64,000 bases of DNA from contig NC_092572.1 in NCBI RefSeq assembly GCF_037975245.1, positions 33,763,989 to 33,827,988 on the forward strand, in the 5' to 3' direction. The stretch is from Apostichopus japonicus (Eukaryota; Echinodermata; Holothuroidea; Aspidochirotida; Stichopodidae). Shown in pieces: positions 1-11,908 of this stretch; the stretch's first letter is position 1; each line of letters opens with the position of its first letter. The notes beneath the pieces are model-generated. The model was given only the letters and a program-made list of their open reading frames with translations, had not been told where the DNA came from and did not search any database. Both the position numbers and the translations under genes were made by a program.

Positions 1-390
1 AAAATGTTAGGAAGTGTGGAGGAGATAAGACCTGCAACTCCAGGATTTGCCATCTTGTTTTACTTACAATAGTGGCATGACAAATGTAAAATTTGTAAAT
101 AACACAAATTTAAAAAAAAATAAACCTGTATACGCTACATCAAATGGGTAGAATGAAGACTGTGACTCTGTAGTGAAGCTAATATGATGAACCTACTGAA
201 CCAATGTGTTCAATTGAATATGCTTAAATATATTTACATTAGCTTTGCTCAATGTACAGCATTTTAAAAAAAAGTATAAATGCGTGCATGATTGTGTGTG
301 GGAATCCTTGGATTGTAGATAAGACAGCTAACACACTTTATTGTGGATGAATTCATGATTGGTAAGTAGATCTTGTGAACATCAAAACAG

Positions 391-548
391 ATTCCACTGA
401 GGGACACAAGGAGACTGTTTATCAGATGCTACAGGCAAGGAAACAGAAACATGGGAGTAAATCAACATACAGGGTACTAGGAGGGGATGCAGCTGGCTGT
501 AGAGATCTGTGGGAGGAAGTGCTTAAGCAAGGTTTATATCAAATGTAA
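391..548 (+). CDS. candidate 3'-terminal exon, unrecognised protein (partial)
   Basis: About 52 codons are open and end in TAA at 546-548. The translation looks like real protein: a charged helix-like stretch (ETVYQMLQARKQKHGSK), then TYRVLGGDAAGCRDLWEEVL, and the C-terminus KQGLYQM. The same frame is closed upstream by TAA at 363-365, so a spliced entry is needed; an AG at 389-390 would allow entry in phase 1. The acceptor has a poor pyrimidine tract. A good donor (GTAAGT) sits at 362, but pairing it with this acceptor would give a 29-nt intron, which is too short, so the upstream structure is unresolved. I do not recognise the family. The rest of the gene, if real, should lie left of the window. 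Confidence 0.4.
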
Positions 549-3500
549 TAATATAAATACCCCAATGGAATTAGCTACCGTATAACTGATATCCTCAGAA
601 AGTGAGTCTGGAAGTGAAGTGACTTCAGATTAATAATAATCTACCTGACATACATTGACAGGCACAATGAATATTCAAGGAGATTAATTGCCAGCAATAA
701 CTGTATCAGTTAATGTTGATTAAAAGGAATATTAAAAAACAAAACCTACATTCTGCTACAGCTACTGACTTAACCCTTTAAACAATCTGTGTATAATGTG
801 CCATTTCCCCCCCTCATTAACATTCATAACATAAAAAGTGATATACTTTCATTTGTAGCCTAAGAAGCTACCATCATAGTTACAGCTATGAATATGCATT
901 CGGTTTTCTTGTCCTCATGTTTACATCATTTACACCCATAATCAATTCATAGCTCTCGAGCAAGTATGACCGAATCAGAGATCCAAAATAGAACGATACC
1001 GTGTTGGAGAACAGATGTCAGTAATACTTTGAGCTGTATTCCTGTTCATCAGCATATCGTATGGTATGTTATATAGTTTTTTCAGTCTCAAGTCAGTCAG
1101 AAATACCAAGTCAACAGTCAAGATTGATTGATCGTGTGTGTAGTGATGTGATTCAGTTTGAGCTGTACGAAGGTAGGGAAAACATTTGTGGGAAAACCGA
1201 TATCATTATGAAAATATATTTAAAATTGAATAAGGGTAGGGAAACAGACAGTAACTTTTGACAGATAAATAACCAAAATCTGGAAAATAAACAGGAGTCC
1301 ATTGCATTTAAGCTTGAGCAGATTGGGTACCCCAGATCTGGCACCAAACTCCTCAGGGATCAGCCTTCAAACCCACCAGGTGACTGCTGTCTTCCACAAT
1401 GGAGGTTAAACTCAAACACACTCCAGTCACCGAGAGACCCTAAACTAGTGGACCTCCCTGGATTTTATTGAGAGCATCTTTTTTATATCAGACAGTCTGC
1501 AATGACAAAATCAGTATATCATTATAAAGTTAAGAATCAGGATATAGAAACAGAATTGATAATCTGTATCTACGTGACAGGTCATTTGCTGAACTAACAT
1601 CCTTTTCCAGGGCAGTTCGATAATTAAGTTGGAAATCCATCATTGGAATGATGGTTTCATACTTTCTATTCTTTGTTCCAATATTAATACAACAGTGGAA
1701 ATGGTTTAATATAATTGAAATTGGCTGCAATAGCTGTACTAAATAGCCAACCTCAGATAAAAAGGATCGTTTTCTCTGCAGTGAAGCTCTGATGATGGAC
1801 TAACCGTAATCATTCTTATTATAAATTAAATGTGATTATCTTAGCCTATCTTATTAAATGTTGTACAATGTACTAGATGTATAATTCAACATAGAAATGA
1901 ATAATCACTAAATGGAAACATGAACCAAACTGACAAAAAACTGTGAAATTAATCAATTTGAAATGAATGATTTTATCCTTTTTCAGCTATGAATTCGATA
2001 CAATCAGGAGAACAGCATGTCAACTTGAAGGTCAGACCATCCAACAGACCTATACTTTCTAAATTTTTGCTCTAAGGATGCTCTTTTAGGGATTGAGACA
2101 GTTATGACATCAGAATTGTAAGTCATGGACTCGGTGATCTCTCACAGTACTGAAAATTAACTCAATACCCAAAGTTGTTGTAACTTTGAGGTCAATAGAC
2201 ACAGCGTGTATAAACGGTTAACATAAAGCTATCTTTATACAAGCTATGAAGAAAAGCAAATATTGTAGCAAAGGTACAGACTTTGAATCTAAAGGAAAGG
2301 ACTTCATGTGGCCATCTTGTCAACAATTAATTTATGCCTGAGAATTAATCCAAGGGACACAATGTGAACTGACTGGGCTGGGGCACCAACTTTGGTACAA
2401 CATCTGTGGCAATAGAGTACTTCTACTTTGAAGGAACCAGCTTCTGCTATTTTGGCCAAAGGTTATTGCCAGGAGAATTCATCTACATCAAGCTGCAATC
2501 TGAATAGGGGAATAAGCGATGTTAGTTTGACCACAGGGCAACTTCTCAGACTCAAGGAGTTATCAGGAAGTTTGACATCAGAACGGTCTAAAGATCTACT
2601 CTCCCTGCAAGCTGCAAGTATGACAAATGTAATGTATGTTGTAGAAACTGGTTGCATTTTCTGGTAAAACTTCATTTGACGCACATAGAAGTGAAAGTGT
2701 GAAATATCGTGTGCATTGTTACATATTTAGTACATAGATCCACCTTAATGAATAAGAGGACTTTATTGCTTTGTGGATATGAATGGTCTTTTTCAGTCGT
2801 CAAAGTTCAGTCTGAAAACCCTGCAAACTTAATAACAACAGACAAAAAACTTGAATGACCATACGTATGACGGAACGTTGTAGATCCACCGTCTTGAGTT
2901 GTGTTGTAATTGCAGGTCGAGGGTCATTTCAGTCAGCAGAGGTCAACAAGTGAAAGACTTTTAATTAATAACTGATATCATAAGTTATCCATGTCTACCA
3001 TACGCTATATGTAGCGCTTATTGTAAGTATAATAAATTCCGAAGTGAAGGTGATATGTTGTCTTTAAATCCATCATCAACTCTACACGATATTTTCGATG
3101 TTCATTCTTATTTGCATAAACCTCGTATGTATTACAACCGTAATGGTTCAGTACAAGAACGGTTATCGTTTTTGCTTTTTGTTGGTTTGTTGGTCAGATA
3201 TTTGATCTGAGAATGGAGATGAAATTCCCTCAAACTTTAGGATAGCTCCAAAGGTAAAAGTTGGATGAACTTCATTGCTTGAGATATAATTTCACAAGAG
3301 CCTTGAGGGGAAAACCCAACCTCCTGCGGGTCGTGTTTGAACAAAATATGACTTAGAAATACAAACTCGGTTTACTTTTTGTTGCGTACTAAAGATTTAT
3401 TTTACAATACAGAACAATATGCAATAGACATATAACAATACGTAGTCTCGTTTTTAGCAGCAAGGAAGGGGTGGGGGATGGGATGGGGGTGACTGTATTA

Positions 3501-5694
3501 AGCAATAATAGAAGACCTCAAGGTGGAAAAGATAGGGGTGTGGTCAATGTTTGACCGTCTTCTTTCTTCAACGTCCGTCATCCCCTCCATAGCTCTCATC
3601 ATGCCACCCATACTGGTCCCCGAGCTTCCGTATCATCGTCCCCTTCAAATACAAGTTATCATGACTAGGTATAAGCTGCCCAACAAAACCCAAAAGGGTA
3701 ATATAATGGAGGTGCTGTAGGCAAGGCTATATGAACACATAATGTTTCGTTAAACACCATATGAACACTCTGAACTGACCTCACTAGAATACGTCACGCA
3801 ATTTGATTAACGGGATAATGTACTACAAATTTGAAATGTTGATTTTAATACAAACAAAATGGGAACATGAATAGATCCATTCCCATTCCTCTTACTTGTA
3901 TTTTGTTACCTATTGGAATCAAAAGGGCCTGCACGTATCCGTGTAAAGAAACCCACTGAAGTTTTTTTTTTCATAATTATGCATATCCTAAACGCAAATA
4001 CCATAAACAGTTTATTAACGTATATGATCCGGGGGATAAAGGAATTAAAGGGATTTGTTCATGTTTATGAGAACTACATACTTTAGGGAGTAACCAGTGT
4101 GTGACCGTAATGTGGTAACCACGAGGTCACTGGTTTGAACTCATTCTAGCCCAAATTTGAAAATCATACTCTTTAATTTCTGTTCAAGATTTAATACGTT
4201 TACATCATGTCACACCTATATATCTCTTAAGTGGATGTCAATTTTAACTGTCAAATGTTGCATTCAGATTGTCACATAATTGAACTAGAAAAAACTGCAC
4301 ACGTCTACAAACCAGCAGTATATCATTAACAGCCAATGGAGGACACATGAGGTATACACTTCGACATTTTGAAGTATCCTGACCGATCTAGAAAATATTG
4401 CCGCATTTTGTATTAATGTCACGCAGTTTATATCATGCCGTTCCAGGCGTTCCTACAACCTTTTGGCTAGAAAGTGACACAGGAAATCCTTAAAACCCAA
4501 TAATGTGGACTAGATTGTTGACGAGGGCAAGAGCCTTACCACGAAGAACATCATTTTCGCATGCGCCCTTGCAACAAGCGATCTGATCGGTCCCCCTCCC
4601 CTCCCCCAACTCCCTTACTTTGATATGGATTTTCACAATACTGACCCGAATATAACTATCGCAAAACGTAACTTAATATTATTGTGGATTGAAGATTTCC
4701 CAATAGGATAACATTTTAAAATAAGTAATTTTAGACAAGTTAACACATTTTAAAATGGTAACATTAAAATAACTCTATTAATACGTACTTTTTAAGGTAT
4801 TTGGAATTCTTAACAGTAGCTATGTACAGAATGTACATTAATCTATATACAAATAGCAGTTTTAATAAATATACTTCTTTCATTATATGGAAATCTCTCT
4901 TCATGCTATCAATTTCGAATCGATGTTGATATCAAACTCGATTATGTGTTGATACTTTCAAATCCTCATCTGTGTCGATGTTATCAAACTTCAATATATA
5001 CATTAATGAAATTATTGTTCGTGAATCTCATTTTCTATATAATATAAACGCGAGTCCTTGTTCTTGCTATCATACGCGGATCTCTGTTGATGCTATCAAA
5101 CGTAAACCTCCATAGTACCTTACAAGAACCTATGATGCTACTGGACACCAATCTCTGTTAATAAGTAGCCCGAGCATATCGTAACACTAATCTGTACCGA
5201 TCCTATTGCACCAGGCGAATCTCTATTTTACGTACAGTAAACGCGAAGCTTTATTGATCATATCGTTATTCGTTGATCCAATATTACGCTATTCTTTGTT
5301 AATCATATAGAGACGCGAATATCCATTGATTTTAATGTACACAAATTTATGTTGAACCTTTCGCAATATTTCGTTGAAAACCAACTGTCAACTATGTCCT
5401 GGTTCCACGGTTTCTGCTATATGAATATCTGGTAACGAGTACACTGCTCAAGTTGCTCACATAGCGTGTCAGTCAATATTTACTGAAAACAAATTTTAAG
5501 ATACGAATTTTCAGACCTAACTTAAACACTTGGTTTGACCGCATTCAATGCTTCATATATACTAGGAATAGTACATAATTTTAGAATATTCATTTTATAT
5601 TGAAATCGTTCACCAACTGTACAATTACGCGTGACGAAATAGTGTAAAGTAACTAGGCCTGACGTTTCGATCCTAGCAGGATCTTCTCCGTTTT
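549..5694. other. non-coding stretch, no recognised gene
   Basis: AT-rich sequence that may begin with the 3' UTR of the partial exon to the left. At 2,369-2,510 (+) one frame reads WGTNFGTTSVAIEYFYFEG and onward, and a second frame (2,428-2,667) is also open. Both look protein-like, but neither has convincing splice sites. A tRNA-like stretch at about 4,095-4,150 (GGTTTGAACTC resembles a degenerate B box) could be an old SINE remnant. Nothing else was recognised. Confidence 0.5.
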
Positions 5695-6971
5695 TCCCCA
5701 TCCATAACCTTTTTGAAGATTGTCACCAGTCACAAATCATGTTGGACCTCATCGCATGTCCTGTGGATCATTGCTTGTGTAGGTGATTCTACGTCGCGGC
5801 CCACAATACGTGTCAGCCCCACTTTTCAAGGTTTTAAGCCCATCTACACAAGACATTTCGTTGTTTACATTAGCATCCCGCGGTATACTGCGCAACTTTG
5901 ACGGATCGTAAGGTACACGATGGCATACGATGTAATAACCGATGCTGGCGTATATGATATTGTAATTAACATGTTGAACGCGCGCCGAGCGCGCGCAAAT
6001 TTTTGGTTGTTTTTTTCGGGCAAGTCGTTACAGCCCCAAATCAAATTGGGCTCCTACGCCCATGACTTCACACATAGACAGTTTTGAGGTTGTTCATATT
6101 TGAACACCATTTTAATGCTTATTGATATAAGGTGATATCTGCTGTTTGCTTTTTCAATTCGAGCCGGCGCGTAGCGAGGAGTTTGCTAAGTGAGGGACGA
6201 AGCCTGTTGGCAGACTATCTAAGCGTAGCGCCACCATGTGTTGGCGCGAAGCGTTCAAGAAAATTTTTGGCCGAAAATGCCTCCCAAATCGCTGGAAATG
6301 ACACTACCCAGGACCATTTGTTGGCGCGAAGCGTACAAGCAAATTTTGGCCAAAAATACCTCCCAGATCGCTGGTAATGAAACTTCCCCGGCCTTGTATG
6401 TTGCATTTAAGCATTTTGAAATTACTAAAGGTATCATAACAAAATATGCTCAAGGAGGGGGGGGGGTGGGGCAGTCGCCCCCTTCCCGAAATGCGTCATG
6501 TTCCCCGACGACACGGTCGAGTTCGAGACCAGCCACAGTTGGTTTCGTAGCAGGTTTCATATACACACACACGCGTTATGATAGACCTTACATATAGTAT
6601 ATATGTACATTTACATTATTGAGAGAGGACAAAATGGAAACGTCAAAAATGGAGTTGACGATGTTAGGGGTAGGGTGAGGCGCACGCCCCTTTCGAAATC
6701 CTTGATCAGTCACTGGCTACCCTGTGTATATAATAGGGATCAGCGCTGTAATGACGTCACTGTTTCTCCTTCTTGTCCAGGTGTCTTGGCGTTTTTCTTT
6801 TACTCCCTCCTTTTCTCCTGTTCTCTCTTTCTTCTTTTTCTTTTCCCTTCCTTCCTCTCCTCCTCCTCTTTTTCCCCCTCTTTTTCCCTTTTTTTCTTCT
6901 CTTTTTTTCTCTCCCTTTTTTCTTACCCGGGAGGCGCGCGCCCCCAACGTCCCCCCCTGGATACGCGCCTG
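5695..6971 (-). mobile_element. truncated copy of the 5-bp-TSD hAT-like family
   Basis: Read on the minus strand, this begins at 6,971 with the terminal motif CAGGCGCGTATCCAGG. It continues with the same G-rich end, polypurine tract, GCGCCAAC...TGGCGC hairpin module and internal sequence as the two complete copies at 41,629-43,491 and 43,504-47,344. The far end is missing: similarity stops near 5,695, where unrelated sequence begins. It also contains a fragment of the CATAGGCGTAGGAG family (about 5,840-6,064). The short open frames here are translations of low-complexity DNA. Non-autonomous: no transposase is visible. Confidence 0.75.
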
Positions 6972-7695
6972 TAGTTAGTAACAGTCATGTGGTTGCAACA
7001 ATGTATCTAGGTCTCTTAAGTTGTTGCAGGAGTATCCAGTCATTCATTTCTGCGACCTTTATTCTTTTTTTGCCTATATTTTTCTTACATCTTTTATTTT
7101 CTGTTTCAGCGACTTCTATATTTTTGTTTTGGCGACATTTCATCCTCTCTTTTAGTATGTCTACCCTGAAGTTTAGTTATGCTACATTGCTACTCCAACT
7201 GCGATAGGCTGGTGGCTGTATATCATATTGTTAACCTCTATAAGAGCCTATAACGCAGGCTACTCAGAATGAGAAATGTCTCTCGTAAGAAATATTGACC
7301 AACTATGACACTCTTCCGACATTAAAGGTGATTGATCGATGGATTACAATTGATTTCACGATGTCCAATTTTAGAAGAGAGAAATCAGTCGCCAAGAAGC
7401 AATGATATGTTTGCTTCGTGAACGAACTGTTTTTCGCAATTGAGGCCTCGCGTAGAGACTATATGATCCTGCATTTTGAGATAAAATGTGAAGTAGTAGA
7501 AACGAAAAATATAAGTCATAAAACGTGAAAGAAATGCCCAAAAGACGAACAGTTAAGTTTTCAGAAATGATAAAATTTCGCAAAACGGAAAATGGTCGCA
7601 AAAACGAAAAAAAAAACCGAGAGCAAAGATAAAAGTCTGAAAAACATGCATACTGCTGGTTACATCATTTGAATGTATTATTTATATTTCCATAC

Positions 7696-7701
7696 TTTAT
7701 T
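7696..7701 (-). promoter_or_regulatory. poly(A) signal AATAAA of the collagen C4-like gene
   Basis: The minus strand reads AATAAA about 108 bp after the stop codon of the last exon, the usual place for a polyadenylation signal. Confidence 0.5.
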
Positions 7702-7808
7702 TAACTGCGATATTTTTACCAATTATTTTAATATATTCACGAGTTTTTAGAGATTTAAAATAAAAATTATCCAAAGTCACTGTGCTTAGATATGCAAATA
7801 CTTTTAGT

Positions 7809-10800
7809 TTACATGGTACACACAGCACACGCCAGTTCATAGCCATCAACATAAGGACCACAAGTAATGCCGCCGCCGGCCCCACTTGATAAACATCTAG
7901 CCTCCACCAAATTGAGGGAATCCCGCTTAGTATCAGGAGGAATCCCACCGGAGCTAGGTATCACCTGCATCTCTCTATCGACACAAACATGCGTTGACCT
8001 TTTATGTACTGAATGAACTCTCGCGGACATCAAATAACCTCCGTACTCTCTGGTCCATGCATTTGAAGGGCACACATTCGTGCCAGGAATGATCAGTTTA
8101 GCGAATCTGGCCGTTGCTAAGCAGACTGCGCAAGGAACATCATACCATCGTTTAGACTGAAGTTGTGGAAAATTAGTTATCTGATATTCACTGCCATGAA
8201 TGAAAGATCTTTCTGACCCTACGCCAGCTACTGGAGAATCGTAAACAGGGTTTTGCGATAGGCAAAGTTGATTTACTCCGCCCCGGAATCCTGCGCGTTT
8301 GTTCCCGCGGCGGAGCTTCGGTTGAAGTATAAAAAGATTTATCATAATGCTGTGCATGCTTTCTTTAGTAGAAAGATTTTTATTTATAATTTTCTCGAAA
8401 ATGCGATTAGAAGTATCTATTTAAGAACCTTTTGTAGTAGAAACGTGCCTGAGAGCAGTGTTAGTTGTATACCACCTTGGAGACCACTTTAATACGTTAT
8501 GAATCGCAACAAAAGACGTCTTTATTTAAGTCAGAAAGGTTATTTGACTTAACCGCGTAGGTGTATCACTACCTTCAACCTCCAACACATCACCTATTTT
8601 GGTTGTTTTAAATTGATGTTATTTTCGACATGGATACATTTTCGCAACTGTAAACGGGGATAAAGGTAGTTAGAATATTTTCTTTGTGTAATCTTGCAAA
8701 CTATTAAAACAAAAATCATGGGCTATTGCAGAAACTCAAACATCGTTTTCTTCTACTTTTAAATGAATAAATTACCTCACGTAAGGACAACATGCAGTAT
8801 AACGTATTAGATATGCATCCCCATTTTTTTACAAACAGACAAAATCCTCTTTATTAAAATTTTAACTGTGATCGGTTGAAATTCGTATCAATACTTTTCA
8901 CATATCTTACGCTGAAAAGGTTTTAATTCCATATCAAAAAAGTTTTAAGAAATAGTTGAAAACTACTTGCCTGGTGGAATATATACATACATGGTATTTC
9001 GGGTATATTGTTTTATCATGAACAATTCTATAAAAATTTAAATTAATCTCATCTATTTGTCGGTAATAATTTCTGGTGGATTCTTTTTTTCTTTCAAAAA
9101 TCATTTTAAACTAATAGCATAAAACAATGCGATCATAATAGTTTGCTTTTTTCAAAAAGAAATTGTTGTAAAAACATTTGTCTGTAATTTACATATCAGC
9201 TACCTGTATAAACTAACTGTGAAGAGGATGGACAACTATGATGACCCCATCTAACGTAGATGGCTCCACTAGCTGATTCTCCTGGAGGACTTCGGAGATT
9301 AGACTGGTCATCTCCTGCTGTAATAGTATACACAATAAGACCAGCTGGAAATAATACGAAGCATGGATCTGAACTAACTTGAAATCTTGTTGAGTTTCAG
9401 TTAAAGGTTAAATGGTGTTCGTACTTCAATACAAATACAGACTTACGAATGCCTCTTCTTTACGACATAAGTATCATATTTCTACACTGTTCGGTAACCT
9501 GGATACCAAATCTACAAATCGAAGTACACACTTCAACTGAAAATAAAACACTATGTGCTATATTCCATTCTTTGGAACTAATTGTCAACCTACGAAGGAA
9601 TATAGATCTGCAGGTCTTTACGTGAGCCACTTAAGGTAGGATATGTGTTTAATTGTACAAGCTGCTTTTTCATACATGCGTGTTTGTGGGACAAGACTAA
9701 TACAATAACAACGATTTCATATTACATCGCAAAAAGGAAATAATCGTTTGCCCCAAAGATGAAATGTTCACGGATCAAATGGTAGATTGCTGTAATAGTG
9801 TTATTAGTTTAATAACCTAAGGCTCCAGTTCAGTGGCCTGATAAAGGTTATTATCTATATTTTACTCAAATCTAACAAAACTTACTGCTTCTGATCTTTA
9901 CTGACACTTTATGCTCGTCGGTGTCGTCTAATCTACGATTACGAAGATTCCCATAACCTGCTAAGTTTCCCTGTTTGTTAACATCAAGGGGTAGTTCTGC
10001 ATTGCCCTATGAAATGCAACAAGGAAGAAGCAAATGTCATTTGCAGGAATGAAACTTGGTGAATTAAAGAAAACGTGTTCGGTTGTTACGTTTGTCAACA
10101 AAACTAAGATCTAAGACACACTGCAGAACTAAGTCCCCACCCTATTGCAAAACTAAGACTCTTCTGCAAAACCAGGGGGTCAATACTGAGCGGCCTGGGA
10201 CTCCCCCCCCCCTTCCTCCCCTTCCCCCACACACACTTTCCTTGTTTTATGTTTGTCTATTTTATTTTCTAGGATGAAATTTAAGACGAATGGATGATAA
10301 TTAAGCATTTTGAGGCTTCTATGGGCTTACTTAATGATAAAGCATCCAGCACCACTCCTATAGGCAAAGCGTTAACAAGACGAAGTCGTGTCAAAATACA
10401 CCATATGACATTTTTTTGAACAACTAGGGGGTTGTGCTCCGGTCCCCTTAATGGCCACTTCACTCAATTCATCCACCCTCCCTTCCCCCCGTAAGTCCCT
10501 TTGGCATGTGAAACAAAGATTGATAACACAAAGCTAAGAACTAACCTACATATAAATTGCTCATGTGACTTCCTCTCAGCATACGTAGGCTATGGCTACC
10601 ATTAGAATGCTATAGCATACTTATACTATTTTCTTTCGGAAGTGTACATTTTAAAGCAGCTTTTTGCGTCTTTTTCATATGATTTTCTCAACCTCACTGA
10701 CTCCACCATGCTATAACGACTTACATAACTGATGTATTATGTATTCAATCTTAAGTCAAATGGTGGCATAAAAGTTGAAAAATGTACAACTTTCATCGTT

Positions 10801-11816
10801 GTTTTTCCCCGTTAGGAGCGCAATAAACCCCGCCCTACGTTAACCTCTGAACGTCATTGACCAATACGTAAAATAACACCATGGTATATTTGTATACATT
10901 GTTTATGGCAGTACATGGTATCAACGCAACTTTTTGAAGCTACCTTTAGCTACGGATCATAAATTAACATGTTTACTACTCACTGATTGGTTAATTAAAA
11001 CTATTGGGTTTGATTTGCATATTTTAAAACTTCTTTTCATTGATACCGAAGTTGCGTTTGCCTGCCAGAGGTGCAACATTCGTTTCATTAATCTAGTTTA
11101 CTAGTGTTTATATATATATGACTTGGAATTCTTAATAACATCCAGGCATTTTAAACACAAATTTGGGGACCTTCTATTAGCCCATTTTAGGTTAGTTTTC
11201 CCAGTATTTTGGTCCCTACAAATTGAGATTAATAACTGTGTTATCATAATCAAAATGAACCTTTGGGGAAAGGTCTGAAAAAAAGACACACGGAACCAAG
11301 GATGTCGCTGGAGGGGGAGGTTGGCGTGGGGGTCACCAAAACATTTAGGTAAAACTGATATAGAAAGAAATTGGAGTGCTTAATGTTTCAGCATTGTCGG
11401 CTACATGTGTTTTCATTCTCACGATATATGCAGCAATTTTGGAAATGTTTGCAGTTAATTTTTCCTTCCAACGTTTAAATAAAGTTCACTTACTTACAAA
11501 TTCAAATACCTCAAAATTCAACAGCAACTTCAATTTTTAAGTAGTAATTTCTTAAACACACATATCATTAAATAAGTTGCATCTAAACTACCAAAATTTA
11601 CCACTATAATTTTGGTTCAGATTTCTTAAATATTTTAAACAGAATACAAATATATTCACTTACCAATGTCAAGGGCTGGAATGGTCTTTCTTTCTTCTGG
11701 GAAGATTCTTTCGGCGGATTCAGACGGACTCTTTCTTCATTGTGACTAGATGCAAACGATATTTTGAATGCGCATAAAGCCGTGCCAAAGAACAGAGACA
11801 AAATGTAGAGATTCAT
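7809..11816 (-). CDS. secreted protein with short-chain collagen C4-like domain (4 exons)
   Basis: The coding exons, in order, are 11,816-11,664, 10,006-9,886, 9,344-9,204 and 8,290-7,809 (TAA at 7,809-7,811). Phases 0, 1 and 1 join exactly to give 298 residues. Donors are GTAAGT, GTAAGT and GTAGCT; every acceptor is AG, the last with a weak pyrimidine tract. Residues 1-22 look like a signal peptide (MNLYILSLFFGTALCAF). Residues 117-298 match, from family knowledge, the cysteine-rich domain of animal short-chain collagen C4-like proteins: GAIYVRWGHHSCP, QLVYTG, NQLCLSQNPVYD, HGSEYQI, DVPCAVC, CPSNAWTREYGGYLMSAR, KRST, CGPYVDGYELACAVC. Ten cysteines lie in this part, consistent with extracellular disulfides. 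No Gly-X-Y collagen repeat is present, so the name reflects only the C-terminal domain. The function in this animal is unknown; an extracellular matrix or mucosal role is inference. A cDNA would settle the exon joins. Confidence 0.85.
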
Positions 11817-11900
11817 GCTGGAACGAAATGAAAATCTTTCGAATGTCTCCCTGAAATATTACGGCATACATAACAGCAGCACAGGGCAGCGTTTTATCGC

Positions 11901-11908
11901 TATATATA
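11901..11908 (-). promoter_or_regulatory. TATA box of the collagen C4-like gene
   Basis: TATATATA reads on the minus strand as GGGTATATATAGCG, about 85-92 bp upstream of the start codon at 11,816. Initiation roughly 30 bp downstream would give a short 5' UTR. A TATA-containing promoter fits a tissue-specific or induced secreted protein (inference). Confidence 0.5.

Noticed and set aside
5650-5695. Hammerhead-ribozyme-like pattern on the minus strand (GATCC...GGATC followed by GAAAC)
   Set aside because: The required CUGANGA core and the enclosing stems are not present.
6717-6978. Lys/Glu- or Ser/Phe-rich frames over polypurine tracts, also at 41,615-41,815 and 43,378-43,842
   Set aside because: Low-complexity DNA inside non-autonomous transposons; no domain or splice support.
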